This document shows positions 16,894 through 26,187 of a stretch of DNA of 64,000 nucleotides, in pieces. Made by a program: the position numbers and the translations under genes. The notes under the pieces were generated by a model that saw nothing but the letters and a program-made list of their open reading frames with translations, searched no databases and was not told the origin of the DNA. The stretch is from an uncultured Bacteroidia bacterium (GTDB lineage Bacteria > Bacteroidota > Bacteroidia > Bacteroidales > UBA932), in NCBI GenBank assembly GCA_902778105.1, contig CACYWN010000002.1, positions 1-64,000 of the forward strand, given 5' to 3'. The first letter of the stretch is position 1. Every line of letters starts with the position of its first letter.

Positions 16894-17733
16894 ATGAAAA
16901 AGGTTTTACCTATATTCTGCGTCTGTGCCCTGCTTGCTGTCTCCTGCGCGCAGCCGGGGCCCAGGATGGAGTGGAAGCGGGTGCCGATGGACGGGAGCCG
17001 GACCGGTGTCGTCCCGGTGAATGCCGAGAATATGGAAACGGCCCTGGGCACGTTCGAGGACGACTATGTCGCCCCGAACGGCAGGCATTTTACCGAAGGG
17101 GCGACTCCCGAGGTGGCGATGCTCCTCCAGGAAGCGCAGCCCCGGATGGCCCGTCTCAAGCAGGTGGTGGGACACAGCACCCATATGCTGCTGAACCTTC
17201 GGAACGAACCCGACCTGCCGCTTGGCAACCTGGTGGCGGATGCCCTGCGGGCCAAGGGAAGCGACTATTTCGGCGTACCGATGGATTTCGCGATCACGAA
17301 CTACGGCGGCATCCGCGTGCCGTTGCCGGAGGGACCCGTCACCCTGGACGACATGGAGTCCATGTTCCCTTTCAAGAACTACATGTGCTACGCGAAGGTC
17401 CGGGGAAACAACCTGCTGCGCCTGCTGGAGCAACTGGCAAGGACGCCGGCCTTCCAGGCGGTCAGCGGCTGCAAGGTGAAAGTCAAGGCCCACGAGCTCG
17501 TGGAAGCGGAAGTGGGCGGCCAGCCCATCGATCCCGACAAGCTGTACAACGTCACGACCATCGACTTCCTCCTGTCCGGCGGCGACCAGATCGCCATCGG
17601 TGCCCTGGCCGAGGATGTGGTCCTGACGCCCGTACTCATCCGGGACGTGATGCTGGAATATGTTCAGGGAATGGAGGCGGAAGGTAAAGTGCTGGACGGA
17701 AAGAAAGACGGACGCGTCGTGATGGAGGATTAG
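16894..17733 (+). CDS. 5'-nucleotidase C-terminal domain lipoprotein
   Basis: This 279-residue lipoprotein has a signal ending AVSCAQ and consists of the UshA-type 5'-nucleotidase C-terminal (substrate-binding) domain. Visible marks are GNLVADAL, ITNYGGIRVPLPEGPVT in part, and the FLLSGGDQ turn. The metallophosphatase half is encoded by the next gene, 3 nt downstream. The two together would make a periplasmic nucleotidase that frees nucleosides from nucleotides. The ATG at 16894 is preferred over an upstream TTG. Confidence 0.87.
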   Translation: MKKVLPIFCVCALLAVSCAQPGPRMEWKRVPMDGSRTGVVPVNAENMETALGTFEDDYVAPNGRHFTEGATPEVAMLLQEAQPRMARLKQVVGHSTHMLLNLRNEPDLPLGNLVADALRAKGSDYFGVPMDFAITNYGGIRVPLPEGPVTLDDMESMFPFKNYMCYAKVRGNNLLRLLEQLARTPAFQAVSGCKVKVKAHELVEAEVGGQPIDPDKLYNVTTIDFLLSGGDQIAIGALAEDVVLTPVLIRDVMLEYVQGMEAEGKVLDGKKDGRVVMED

Positions 17734-17736
17734 GCA

Positions 17737-18609
17737 ATGGACAAGACTGCAAGAATCATTTTCATCTGCCTTTCCGTGGCGATTGCCGCCGCGGCGGGTT
17801 ACTGCTGGCAGGCTGGAAAGAATGGGGATAAGGGGATGCGCCACCTGGTGATCCTCCACGTCAATGACACCCACAGCCATTTCGAGCCCGAGAAAGTCGG
17901 GGAGTATGCCGGCATGGGCGGCATCATCGAAAGGGCCGCTTTCGTGGACAGTGTCCGGAAGGCGGAAGGACCGGAGAACGTGCTCCTGCTCCATGCCGGG
18001 GACTTCAGCCAGGGAACGACCTATTTCTCCGAGCTGGGCGGCCGGCTGGAAGTCCAGGCACTCAATGCGATGGGATACGACGCGGTCACGCTTGGGAACC
18101 ACGAGTTCGACAACGGCCTGGAGGACCTGGGCGACCGGCTTTCCTCCCTGGAAATGCCGGTGGTGGTGTGCAACTACGACTTCTCGCCCTTCGAGATCGG
18201 GAAATATGTCAAGCCTTACGTCATCCTGGAGAAGGCCGGCATGAAAATCGGAATCCTGGGAGTCCTGTGCGACCTCAAGTCGATGGTTGCCGGCGACATC
18301 GCCGAACGAGTCCCTGAATTCCCGCTGTATGAGACGGTCCAGAAGTATGCGGACCTGTTGAAGCTGGAGGAGAAGTGCGACCTGGTCATCGCCCTGACGC
18401 ACATCGGCTATACCGAACACAACCCCGGAGACATCACCGATCCCATCCTGTGCGCGAAGACACGGAACATCGACCTGTTTGTGGGCGGTCATTCCCATAC
18501 CTTCCTGGACAAGATGGAATACCATCCGAACGAGGACGGAATACCCACCCCGGTTGTTCAGGATGGGTGGATGGGTGTCTATGTCGGTCAGATCGACTAC
18601 CGCCTATAG
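17737..18609 (+). CDS. metallophosphoesterase, 5'-nucleotidase N-terminal domain
   Basis: This 290-residue protein carries the calcineurin-like metal-binding motifs of UshA: HVNDTHSHF, HAGDFSQG, LGNHEFDNG and GGHSHTF. A single N-terminal hydrophobic helix serves as signal or anchor. It lacks the C-terminal nucleotide-binding domain, which is supplied by the preceding gene. Order on the chromosome (C-domain first) is reversed relative to the fused enzyme. Its 3' end overlaps the convergent yicC gene by 6 nt. Confidence 0.88.
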   Translation: MDKTARIIFICLSVAIAAAAGYCWQAGKNGDKGMRHLVILHVNDTHSHFEPEKVGEYAGMGGIIERAAFVDSVRKAEGPENVLLLHAGDFSQGTTYFSELGGRLEVQALNAMGYDAVTLGNHEFDNGLEDLGDRLSSLEMPVVVCNYDFSPFEIGKYVKPYVILEKAGMKIGILGVLCDLKSMVAGDIAERVPEFPLYETVQKYADLLKLEEKCDLVIALTHIGYTEHNPGDITDPILCAKTRNIDLFVGGHSHTFLDKMEYHPNEDGIPTPVVQDGWMGVYVGQIDYRL

Positions 18610-19494
18610 GATATTCATCGACTGTTCCCGGATTTTCTCCAATTCATCTTTCATGCGGACAACCAGTTTCTGGATGCCCGCATGATTCGCCTTGGAGCCG
18701 GTGGTGTTGATCTCGCGGCCCATTTCCTGGATGATGAAACCGAGTTTCTTGCCGGGATAGGGCTCGCCGTCGATGGTTTCCATGAAATACCGGCAGTGCT
18801 GGCGCAGCCGGACCTTTTCCTCGTTGATGTCGTACTTTTCCAGGTAGAAGATGAGTTCCTGCTCAAAGCGGGCGGGATCGGGCTTCTGGGCGAGTTCCTC
18901 GAGGTTCTTGAGGAGGCGGGCCTTGACCGTTTCGATCCGTTCACCTTCCAGGGCTTCGACCTGGTCATACAGGTCCAGGATGGTCTGCACGCGGCCGGTG
19001 ACGTCCCTGTACAGGGCGGCGCCCTCCTGGATGCGGAAGGCCTGGAGATGGTCCAGCGCCTCGTCAATGGCTGCTTCCACGGCTGGCCAGTCATCGTCGG
19101 CGATGGCGTCGGACTTCTTGGCGTCCACCACATCGGGGAGGCGGAGGAGGGAAGCGAGCAGTTCGCTGTTGGCTTCGTCACCGGGAGCGGTGAAGCCCGG
19201 CAGTTCCCGCCGCAGGGCAAGAGCCTGGTTGTAGTAGGCCTTCAATGCGTCGGCATTGATAGGGCGGACGGACTCGCCGGCAGCGGCTTCGTACGTCAGG
19301 AAAAAGTCGATGGTACCCCGCTGCAGGCGGTCGGCGAGCTTTTTCCGGACCGGAATGTCCTTGTCCTTGGGAAGGATGGATGTCTTGATGTTGATGTCCG
19401 CGCTCTTGGCGTTGAGCGTGCGGATTTCCACGGTCAGCTTTCCGTTTTTCAGCGTGGCTTCGGCCTTGCCGTAGCCGGTCATCGACTGGATCAT
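18604..19494 (-). CDS. yicC: YicC family endoribonuclease
   Basis: This 296-residue protein starts MIQSMTGYGKAE and ends with the conserved segment GFIIQEMGREINTTGSKAN. Both are hallmarks of the YicC/YloC family, described in E. coli as an endoribonuclease acting on small RNAs. The ATG is 2 nt after the stop of the spt gene, so the two are translationally close. In many Bacteroidetes yicC is followed by gmk; here it converges on the nucleotidase gene instead. Confidence 0.92.
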   Translation of the reverse strand: MIQSMTGYGKAEATLKNGKLTVEIRTLNAKSADINIKTSILPKDKDIPVRKKLADRLQRGTIDFFLTYEAAAGESVRPINADALKAYYNQALALRRELPGFTAPGDEANSELLASLLRLPDVVDAKKSDAIADDDWPAVEAAIDEALDHLQAFRIQEGAALYRDVTGRVQTILDLYDQVEALEGERIETVKARLLKNLEELAQKPDPARFEQELIFYLEKYDINEEKVRLRQHCRYFMETIDGEPYPGKKLGFIIQEMGREINTTGSKANHAGIQKLVVRMKDELEKIREQSMNIL

Positions 19495-19496
19495 CA

Positions 19497-20687
19497 CTAT
19501 TTGATAATGTCTAATTCCTTGAACACCTTGGTGAGGGCGATGACGGCCCGGTCCACCTGTTCCTTGGTGTGGGTGGCCATCAGCGCGAAGCGGACGAGGG
19601 TGTCCTGCGGGGCGCAAGCCGGCGGGATGACGGCGTTGATGAACACGCCTTCGTCGAAAGCCATCTTCGTGACCATGAAGGTCTTCTCCAGGTCGCGGAC
19701 GTACAGCGGGATGATGGGACTTTCGGTCTCGCCGATCTCAAAGCCCGCCTCCCGGAACTTCATCAGGGCGTAGTTCGTCACTTCCCACAGGGCCTTGATC
19801 CGTTTCGGCTCTTTCTGGAGGATATGCAGGGCTTCCAGGGCGCTGGCCGTGGCGGCCGGGGTGGCGGAGGCGCTGAAGATATAGGTGCGGGCGGTGTGGC
19901 GGAGCCAGTTGATGATGATCTTGTCCGCCGCGACGAAGCCGCCGATGGAGGCGAGGGACTTGGAGAAGGTACCCATGATGATGTCGATCTCCTTGGTCAG
20001 GTTGAAATGGTCGCAGACACCCCGGCCCTGGCGGCCGAAGACGCCGAGACCGTGGGCCTCGTCCACCATGATGACGACATTGTCGTACTTGTGCTTGAGC
20101 TCCACGATTTCAGGGAGCTTGCACAGGTCACCCTCCATGGAGAACACGCCGTCCACGACGATGAGCTTGACGGAATTCTTGGGGCAGCGCCTGAGGCAGC
20201 GCTCCAGGTCCTTCATGTCGTTGTGCTTGTAATGGAGGGCCTTGGCGAAGGACAGACGGCGTCCGTCCACGATGGAAGCGTGGTCGCGGTCGTCACAGAT
20301 GATGAAGTCGTCCTTGGTCAGGAGCTGGGGGATGACGCCGGAATTCACCGTGAAGCCGGTGGAGAAGCAAAGGGCTTCGTCCTTGCCTACGAAGGCGGCC
20401 AGTTCTTTCTCGAGCTGGACATGGATGTCCAGGGTTCCGTTGAGGAAGCGGGAGCCGGCACAGCCGGAACCGTATTGTTTCAGGGCCTTGACACCCGCCT
20501 CGATCACGCGCTCGTCGCCGGTGAGGCCCGTATAGGCGTTGGAACCGAACATCAGGACCTGATGGCCATCCATTTCGACTTCCGTACCCTGTTTGCTTTC
20601 TATTTCGCGGAAGTATGGATATACTCCCTTCTCAATCATTTTCTGCGGCAGGTCGTATTTTGCCAGCCTTGCATGCAATAATCCCAT
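19497..20687 (-). CDS. spt: serine palmitoyltransferase (alpha-oxoamine synthase)
   Basis: This 396-residue PLP enzyme condenses serine with a fatty acyl-CoA, the first step of the sphingolipid synthesis typical of Bacteroidales. The PLP lysine is in GTFSKSLASIGGF, and DEAHGLGVFG and SGCAGSRFLNGT are present. The N-terminus MGLLHARLAKYDLPQKM and the segment FGSNAYTGLTGDERV match the Bacteroides SPT rather than Kbl or BioF. Those two are the closest alternatives and are the usual automatic labels. It is transcribed with yicC. Confidence 0.88.
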   Translation of the reverse strand: MGLLHARLAKYDLPQKMIEKGVYPYFREIESKQGTEVEMDGHQVLMFGSNAYTGLTGDERVIEAGVKALKQYGSGCAGSRFLNGTLDIHVQLEKELAAFVGKDEALCFSTGFTVNSGVIPQLLTKDDFIICDDRDHASIVDGRRLSFAKALHYKHNDMKDLERCLRRCPKNSVKLIVVDGVFSMEGDLCKLPEIVELKHKYDNVVIMVDEAHGLGVFGRQGRGVCDHFNLTKEIDIIMGTFSKSLASIGGFVAADKIIINWLRHTARTYIFSASATPAATASALEALHILQKEPKRIKALWEVTNYALMKFREAGFEIGETESPIIPLYVRDLEKTFMVTKMAFDEGVFINAVIPPACAPQDTLVRFALMATHTKEQVDRAVIALTKVFKELDIIK

Positions 20688-20739
20688 ACTAGGTTCGTTT
20701 TAGTAACCTGCGAATTTAGCAAAAATAATTTAAATGATG

Positions 20740-20747
20740 TATCTTTG
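20740..20747 (+). promoter_or_regulatory. -7 box for glnS
   Basis: TATCTTTG lies 22 nt before the glnS ATG. A -33 TTTG is not clear. Confidence 0.5.
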
Positions 20748-20769
20748 TACTTTATAATGGAACGAAACC

Positions 20770-22419
20770 ATGGAAGAACGCAAACTCAATTTCCTCGAAG
20801 AAATCATTGAATCGGACCTTGCGTCCGGCAAAGTGGATGCCATCGTCACCCGCTTTCCGCCTGAGCCGAACGGCTACCTGCACCTCGGTCATGCGAAGTC
20901 CATCTGCCTGAACTTCGGCCTTGCGCAGAAGTACGGCGGAAAGACCAACCTCCGCTATGACGACACCAATCCGACCAAGGAGGACACCGAGTATGTGGAC
21001 TCCATCAAGGAGGATATCAAATGGCTTGGTTTCCAGTGGGATAAGGAGCTGTATGCTTCCGACTATTTCGACCAGCTGTACGCGTGGGCGGAGGAACTCA
21101 TCCAGCGCGGCCTCGCCTATGTCGATGACCAGACGCAGGAGGAGATCCGCCTGAACCGCGGCACCGTGGACAAGCCCGGTACCCCTAGCCCCTGGCGCGA
21201 CCGTACCCCGGAGGAGAACCTGAAGCTCTTCCGCGAGATGAAGGCCGGCAAGTATGCGGAAGGGGAGAAGGTCCTCCGCGCGAAGATCGACATGGCCCAT
21301 CCGAACATGATGTTCCGCGACCCGCTCCTGTACCGGATCAAGTTCGCGCACCATCACCGGACGGGGGACAAGTGGTGCATCTATCCGATGTACGACTTCA
21401 CCCACGGCCAGTGCGATTCCATCGAGCATATCACCCACTCCATCTGCACGCTGGAGTTTGACGTCCACCGTCCCCTCTACGACTGGTTCATCGAGACGCT
21501 GGGAATCTATCCTTCTCATCAGTACGAATTTGCACGTCTTAACCTCACGTATACCTTGATGTCCAAGCGGAAGCTGCTCGAGCTGGTCCAGAAGGGACTC
21601 GTGAGCGGCTGGGACGATCCCCGGATGCCTACCCTTTGCGGTGTCCGGCGCCGCGGCTACACGGCCGAGGCGCTCCGGATGTTCTGCGAGAAGATCGGTG
21701 TTTCCAAGCGCGACCAGCTGATGGATATCCAGCTTCTCGAGTGGTGCGTCCGCCAGGACCTGAACGCCCGTTCCAACCGTTATATGGTCGTGCAGGATCC
21801 GGTCAAGGTCACGCTCACCAATTATCCGGAAGGCCAGGTCGAATGGTTTGACTGTCCGCTCAATCCGGCCGACCCGGAGGGCGCAACCCGCAGGGTCCCC
21901 TTCAGCCGCGAACTCTACATCGACCGGGCCGACTTCATGGAGGAGGCTCCCAAGAAGTTCTTCCGCCTCAAGCCGGACGGCGAGGTCCGCCTCAAGTATA
22001 CCTATATCATCAAGTGCAATGAGGTTGTTAAAAATGCTGATGGAGAAATCGTTGAGTTGAAGTGTACCTATGATCCCTCCACGCATCCGACCACGGGTGA
22101 ATGGCGTTCCGTCAAGGGAACCATCCACTGGGTGAGCGTCCCCCATGCAAAGGAATTGGAGGTGCGCAACTACGACCGCCTCTTCACCCTGGCCGACATG
22201 TCCCAGGTCCCCGAGGACAAGGATTACAAGGATTTCCTGAATCCCGATTCCCTCATCGTCAATTCCGGCTATGCCGAACCCGCCCTGCTGGAGGACGCCT
22301 CCGGCATCGCCGTCCAGTTCGAGCGTACGGGTTACTACGTGCAGGACAAGGACTCAACGCCGGAAAAGGCCGTCTTCAACAAGACCACGGCCCTGAAGGA
22401 TTCCTACAAGCCGGAATAG
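20770..22419 (+). CDS. glnS: glutaminyl-tRNA synthetase
   Basis: This 549-residue class I synthetase charges tRNA-Gln. It has the HIGH-like motif PNGYLHLGHAKSI, the GlnRS segments YDDTNP and HSICTLEF, and the KMSKR equivalent LMSKRKL. A C-terminal beta-barrel anticodon domain follows. The start ATG is the first in frame after the promoter. An out-of-frame ATG at 20757 sits between promoter and start. The gene ends directly next to the stop of the convergent DUF616 gene. Confidence 0.96.
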   Translation: MEERKLNFLEEIIESDLASGKVDAIVTRFPPEPNGYLHLGHAKSICLNFGLAQKYGGKTNLRYDDTNPTKEDTEYVDSIKEDIKWLGFQWDKELYASDYFDQLYAWAEELIQRGLAYVDDQTQEEIRLNRGTVDKPGTPSPWRDRTPEENLKLFREMKAGKYAEGEKVLRAKIDMAHPNMMFRDPLLYRIKFAHHHRTGDKWCIYPMYDFTHGQCDSIEHITHSICTLEFDVHRPLYDWFIETLGIYPSHQYEFARLNLTYTLMSKRKLLELVQKGLVSGWDDPRMPTLCGVRRRGYTAEALRMFCEKIGVSKRDQLMDIQLLEWCVRQDLNARSNRYMVVQDPVKVTLTNYPEGQVEWFDCPLNPADPEGATRRVPFSRELYIDRADFMEEAPKKFFRLKPDGEVRLKYTYIIKCNEVVKNADGEIVELKCTYDPSTHPTTGEWRSVKGTIHWVSVPHAKELEVRNYDRLFTLADMSQVPEDKDYKDFLNPDSLIVNSGYAEPALLEDASGIAVQFERTGYYVQDKDSTPEKAVFNKTTALKDSYKPE

Positions 22420-23178
22420 TTATCTCAGGAAGAGTAGCATCACCTTCCGCCACCCCAGGCGGACACGGTATCGGACATTGCCCCAGGTCAGACGGCCCGG
22501 GGTATTTTCTTTTCCGGTCGGCGGATGGAGGGTATACCGGAGGCAGGGTACGTTCCGGGTGTTGCCTCCTTTCCCGAAAAAGAGGGCGGGACGGAGGCCG
22601 AACGCCTGGAGAACCGGCATGAGCGCCAGTTGGTCGCGGCCGTCGCAGCCCTGGAATTCCTTCCACCAAGCCTCGTCCAGGGCCAGGATGTCCGGGTTCC
22701 GATGTTCCCGGAACAGGATATTGTTCTCGTACAGTCCGATATGGCGGGGGAGGCCGTCCCGCTTCCATTGACGGTGCAGCCGGAAGGCGGTCCGGAGGCC
22801 GATCTTGTCCTTCAGGTAGCAGTACCGGAGTTCGTCGAATACGCAGTCCCGGCTGGGGTGCTCCACCTGCGCGTAAATGGTTTTCCGGGCGATGAGCCGG
22901 TCCACGGTCCGGTAGAGCTCCGCATCCATGATCCGTACGTTCGCGTCCAGGTAGACACTGCAGTCATAGTCGGCCAGGACCCGGTGCGGCAGCAGTTTCG
23001 GATAGCGGGAACGACGGACCGGGTCGGGACTCTCGCAGGGGATCCGGCGGAACTGCCACACCCCGTCCTGCCCTTCCGTGTCCGTGAAACAGATGTAGTC
23101 GAAGGACGGGTCCACGACGGCGGGCTGTTCCAGGCGGTCATACCCGCCCGTGAGGCATGTATAGATGACTTTTCTCAT
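22420..23178 (-). CDS. DUF616 (TOD1/MUCI70-like) glycosyltransferase
   Basis: This 252-residue protein matches the DUF616 family: MRKVIYTCLTGGYD at the start, FTDTEGQDGVWQ, a YLDANV motif in place of the DxD-like site, and the late segment DGRDQLALMPVL. Members are thought to be retaining hexosyltransferases acting on surface glycans. Its ATG overlaps the stop of the flippase/ATP-grasp gene (ATGA), so it is the last gene of a three-gene unit. Donor and acceptor are unknown. Confidence 0.75.
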   Translation of the reverse strand: MRKVIYTCLTGGYDRLEQPAVVDPSFDYICFTDTEGQDGVWQFRRIPCESPDPVRRSRYPKLLPHRVLADYDCSVYLDANVRIMDAELYRTVDRLIARKTIYAQVEHPSRDCVFDELRYCYLKDKIGLRTAFRLHRQWKRDGLPRHIGLYENNILFREHRNPDILALDEAWWKEFQGCDGRDQLALMPVLQAFGLRPALFFGKGGNTRNVPCLRYTLHPPTGKENTPGRLTWGNVRYRVRLGWRKVMLLFLR

Positions 23179-25532
23179 AGGCGGAACCGTTTTCCGATCT
23201 CCAGGTCGGCCTCGTCGGGGACGAAGGGGACGAACCCTCCGGTCGGGGTGAAAGTCATTTCTCCGAAGTAGACGGTGCCGTTGATCTCGTACAGGTCCAC
23301 GCGCACGAAGCGGAATCCCTCGGACAGGCGCCGGGCCATGGTGACCATCTCGTCAAACCGCTCCGGTCTGGGCGGAAGCTCCTCGAAGCCGGCAAAGTCG
23401 GACCGGAGGAAAGGCGCACGCGTCCAGTCGAGGTTGAGGAAGCTGATGCGGGCGGTCCGGTGGTCCTCCAGGCCTTCCGAAACGTACAGGAAGGCGGGCT
23501 CTCCATCGAAGCAGTAGAACTTGTAGTCCTTGAGCTCCCGGCTGTCACCATCCTGCATGTAGGGTTCGGCGATGATGCGGGGAGGGATGTCCTTGTACTG
23601 CCATTCCCGGCTGTGGTGGTAGAAGTTGGTCCGCAGGGAGGCTTCGATTTTCCGGCGGGCGGCAGCCAGGTCCAGTTCCTTCCGGTCCCGGCAGATGACG
23701 AGGCCGCCGGAATCGTGCGTACACTTGAGCACGAACTGCTCCGGCAGCGCGGAGAAGTCGATCTGGTCGAAATGGTCCCATACCCCCAGGGTAGGGATGA
23801 CGTGCTCCTGTCCGATCAGTCCGGCAACCACCGCCTTCACCCGGAACTTGTCGGAAAGGACCGTATAGCGCGGATCATGGTCGTAGACCTTCATCCACTG
23901 CAGTTTTTCATTGAAAGTCCGGGGATGCTCCAGGTCGAGGGACCGGCCGAAAGCCTGGTAATAACGGGCTTTCAGGATCGCTTTGTCGCTGAAAATCCGG
24001 GGGAAGCGGGGATTGTCCGTTTTCAGGACGAGGAAACGGGCGGCTTTCTCCCGTTCGGAGGGCTTGAAGCCCACGAAGAGGAGGACAGCGGCCGTGACGC
24101 AGGTCGTGAGGATGAGTCCGCCCAGTTTCGCCCAGCCGGTCTCCAGGGGGAGAAGCCGGTAGAGGAAAAGCCAGCCGATGAGGATGGCGGCGGCGATGGC
24201 AGGACGCAGATAGGCTTCCTTCAGGAAGTTCCGGATGTTGAATCCGAATTGGAAGTGCAGCAGGACGAGCTGGATGATCCGGCTCAGGAGGTCCGCCAGG
24301 ACGAAGCAGACGATGATGCTCCAGGCCGGATGGCCGGTGCGGAAGAGCCACCAGCCCGCGACCAGGCAACCCAGGTACAAGACGCTGAACTCAATCTTGT
24401 ACCACTTGATGCGCCCGTACGCGTTGATCAGCTGGGCCAGACCGGCCGAGGTGGCCGAGGCGGCGGCGACCAGCAGGGTCCACCGGCACATCAGGACGGT
24501 CCCTTCCGGCATCTTGGGCCCAAGCCACAGCTGCATGATGAAGTCCAGCTCGCTCCACAGCGGGAAAAACAGCAGCAGGAACAGCAGGATGCAGATGCGG
24601 CAGACCCGTTCGGCCAGGGAGACGGAGCGCCCGGCGTTCCCGGCGCCGATGTTCTGGGTAATCTGCGGGGCGGCGGCCGTATCGAAGTTCGCAATGAACT
24701 GGTTTACATAGTTCTGGACCGTGGCGGCGTAATAGTAGGCGGCATTGACCGTCGTGCCGAAAAAGGCGTTGATGAGCATGTTGGACCCCTGGGAGCGGGC
24801 GATCATGGACGCCGAGGAGAGGAGGTTGTAGCTGTTGAATACCAGGACCTCCTTGTAGGCTTTTCGCTCCCGGACGGGTTTCCAGCGGATGATTTCCGGC
24901 CAGCGGCGATGGCACAGCCAGTGATACACGATGAAGGAAATCCACGTCGTCACGCTCATCAGGAGGGCGTACATCCGGAGGCCGTTGCCTTTCCACCAGA
25001 GCAGGCCGATGACCAGACCCAGCTTCACCAGTGCATTGGCGATATCGACGACGGCGATGGCCGTGAACCGTTCATGGACGGTGAACAGGCTTTGGAAAGG
25101 GACATTGGCGATGCCCAGGCAGGCGACGAGCGTAGAAACCTGGAAAACGAACATGGCATCGGCTTCCTTTCCGGCCGGGACGTTAAGGTAAGTGTGAATG
25201 TACCAGAGGCCGATGGTCTCCAGGATCAGCAGCAGCACCAGCGCTCCGCCGATGTGGATGACGTGGCAGATGTTGAACATCCGGTTCGTGTCCCCGCCGG
25301 AGCGGCCCATCTCGAAGTTCATGAAGCGGACCGTGGTCGCCGTCAGGGCACCCGTGATGAAAGAGACGAGCGCCACGGCGCTGCCCACGGTGCTGTAGAT
25401 GCCCACATCGGAGGCCCCCAGGGCCTGGAGGACCAGGCGGCTGGAGATGAGACCGACCAGGATGGTGACCGCCATCCGGATATAGATGACGGCCGTGTTC
25501 CGGGCGATCCGTATGTTGGCGCTGGAAGCCAT
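23175..25532 (-). CDS. fusion of a polysaccharide flippase and a TupA-like ATP-grasp domain
   Basis: This 785-residue protein joins two domains. Residues 1 to about 490 form a polytopic Wzx/MATE-like flippase with about 12-14 membrane helices, beginning IRIARNTAVIYIRMAVTIL. Residues about 515-785 form a soluble ATP-grasp domain of the TupA type, with RTFNEKLQWMKVYD, LSDKFRVKAVV, LKCTHDSGG and a terminal FVRVDLYEINGTVYFGEMTF in part (acidic metal-binding residues). TupA-like enzymes form amide bonds between amino acids and uronic acids in surface polymers. Each half resembles proteins normally encoded separately. The fusion implies that an envelope precursor is modified and flipped by one polypeptide, which is inference. 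Confidence 0.85.
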   Translation of the reverse strand: MASSANIRIARNTAVIYIRMAVTILVGLISSRLVLQALGASDVGIYSTVGSAVALVSFITGALTATTVRFMNFEMGRSGGDTNRMFNICHVIHIGGALVLLLILETIGLWYIHTYLNVPAGKEADAMFVFQVSTLVACLGIANVPFQSLFTVHERFTAIAVVDIANALVKLGLVIGLLWWKGNGLRMYALLMSVTTWISFIVYHWLCHRRWPEIIRWKPVRERKAYKEVLVFNSYNLLSSASMIARSQGSNMLINAFFGTTVNAAYYYAATVQNYVNQFIANFDTAAAPQITQNIGAGNAGRSVSLAERVCRICILLFLLLFFPLWSELDFIMQLWLGPKMPEGTVLMCRWTLLVAAASATSAGLAQLINAYGRIKWYKIEFSVLYLGCLVAGWWLFRTGHPAWSIIVCFVLADLLSRIIQLVLLHFQFGFNIRNFLKEAYLRPAIAAAILIGWLFLYRLLPLETGWAKLGGLILTTCVTAAVLLFVGFKPSEREKAARFLVLKTDNPRFPRIFSDKAILKARYYQAFGRSLDLEHPRTFNEKLQWMKVYDHDPRYTVLSDKFRVKAVVAGLIGQEHVIPTLGVWDHFDQIDFSALPEQFVLKCTHDSGGLVICRDRKELDLAAARRKIEASLRTNFYHHSREWQYKDIPPRIIAEPYMQDGDSRELKDYKFYCFDGEPAFLYVSEGLEDHRTARISFLNLDWTRAPFLRSDFAGFEELPPRPERFDEMVTMARRLSEGFRFVRVDLYEINGTVYFGEMTFTPTGGFVPFVPDEADLEIGKRFRL

Positions 25533-25553
25533 GGGGGCGGAGATTCGTTTGGA

Positions 25554-26087
25554 TTACGGTTCGTTCGGGTGGAGTTTCCGGTGGAACTTGACACTGTTGA
25601 CCAGTCCGTTGAAATCCGCCCGGGAAACATACGTCGCCCTCAGGTGATCCTCCCGCTCGATACTGAATTCGAGCTGGCGCGTAAACAGGAGTTTACGGCT
25701 GGTAACCTTCGCCATCTCGCGGCTTTCGTCTGGAAAGGCCGGGGCGAAGCAGACCTCAATTTCCATGACCGCTCCCTTGGGCTGCTGGAAATGCTCCTGA
25801 AGAAGCTCCAGTTTCTCAATCGCCTCCGCCAGGGTTTCTCCGAGCGGGATGAATAACTGGTACAGCGGGTCGAACTGGACCTGGATGATTTCATCTCCGA
25901 TACCCAGCGGGCCGACATTCAGGAAATAGCGGCTTTCTCCGTCCCGTTCCATGGAAAAAAAGGACAGTACCAGCCTGTCGTCGTTCTCGATCTCAACGAT
26001 TTCGCTGATCCGGGGAAGGGGGGACACCTGGGCATAACCGCCTGCGGAGATGGCCAGGAGGACTAGAAGGGTAATGATCTTTCTCAT
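25554..26087 (-). CDS. exported protein of unknown function
   Basis: This 177-residue protein has a signal peptide (MRKIITLLVLLAISAGGYAQ). I do not recognise a family. The body alternates acidic and hydrophobic residues (ENDDRLVLSFFSMERDGES) and suggests a beta-rich periplasmic domain. It is the first gene of the unit leading to the flippase fusion, whose start is 21 nt downstream. The ATG at 26087 is chosen because it follows a good promoter by 7 nt; upstream codons would disrupt the signal peptide. Confidence 0.7.
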   Translation of the reverse strand: MRKIITLLVLLAISAGGYAQVSPLPRISEIVEIENDDRLVLSFFSMERDGESRYFLNVGPLGIGDEIIQVQFDPLYQLFIPLGETLAEAIEKLELLQEHFQQPKGAVMEIEVCFAPAFPDESREMAKVTSRKLLFTRQLEFSIEREDHLRATYVSRADFNGLVNSVKFHRKLHPNEP

Positions 26088-26094
26088 ATGAATG

Positions 26095-26127
26095 CAAAAA
26101 TAACCAATTCCCCGCATTTGGACAAAT
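26095..26127 (-). promoter_or_regulatory. promoter of the exported protein/flippase unit
   Basis: On the minus strand, -33 TTTG (26124-26127), 21 nt, and -7 TATTTTTG (26095-26102) precede the ATG by 7 nt, implying a leaderless mRNA. Confidence 0.65.
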
Positions 26128-26173
26128 CCGGGTTTTTACGAAGGGGCAAGGGGAGAATTCGGCCAATTCTTGT

Positions 26174-26181
26174 TATATTTG
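26174..26181 (+). promoter_or_regulatory. -7 box directly before the first GT2 gene
   Basis: TATATTTG is 6 nt before the ATG at 26188, again a leaderless geometry. No good -33 box is seen. Confidence 0.6.
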
Positions 26182-26187
26182 TACGAT

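Noticed and set aside
19497-20687. Annotation as glycine C-acetyltransferase (Kbl) or 8-amino-7-oxononanoate synthase (BioF).
   Set aside because: The N-terminus and several internal segments match the Bacteroides serine palmitoyltransferase, and no threonine or biotin genes are adjacent.
20752-22146. A 464-codon minus-strand frame opposite glnS.
   Set aside because: It is a shadow of glnS with no motif, and the other strand has a complete synthetase.
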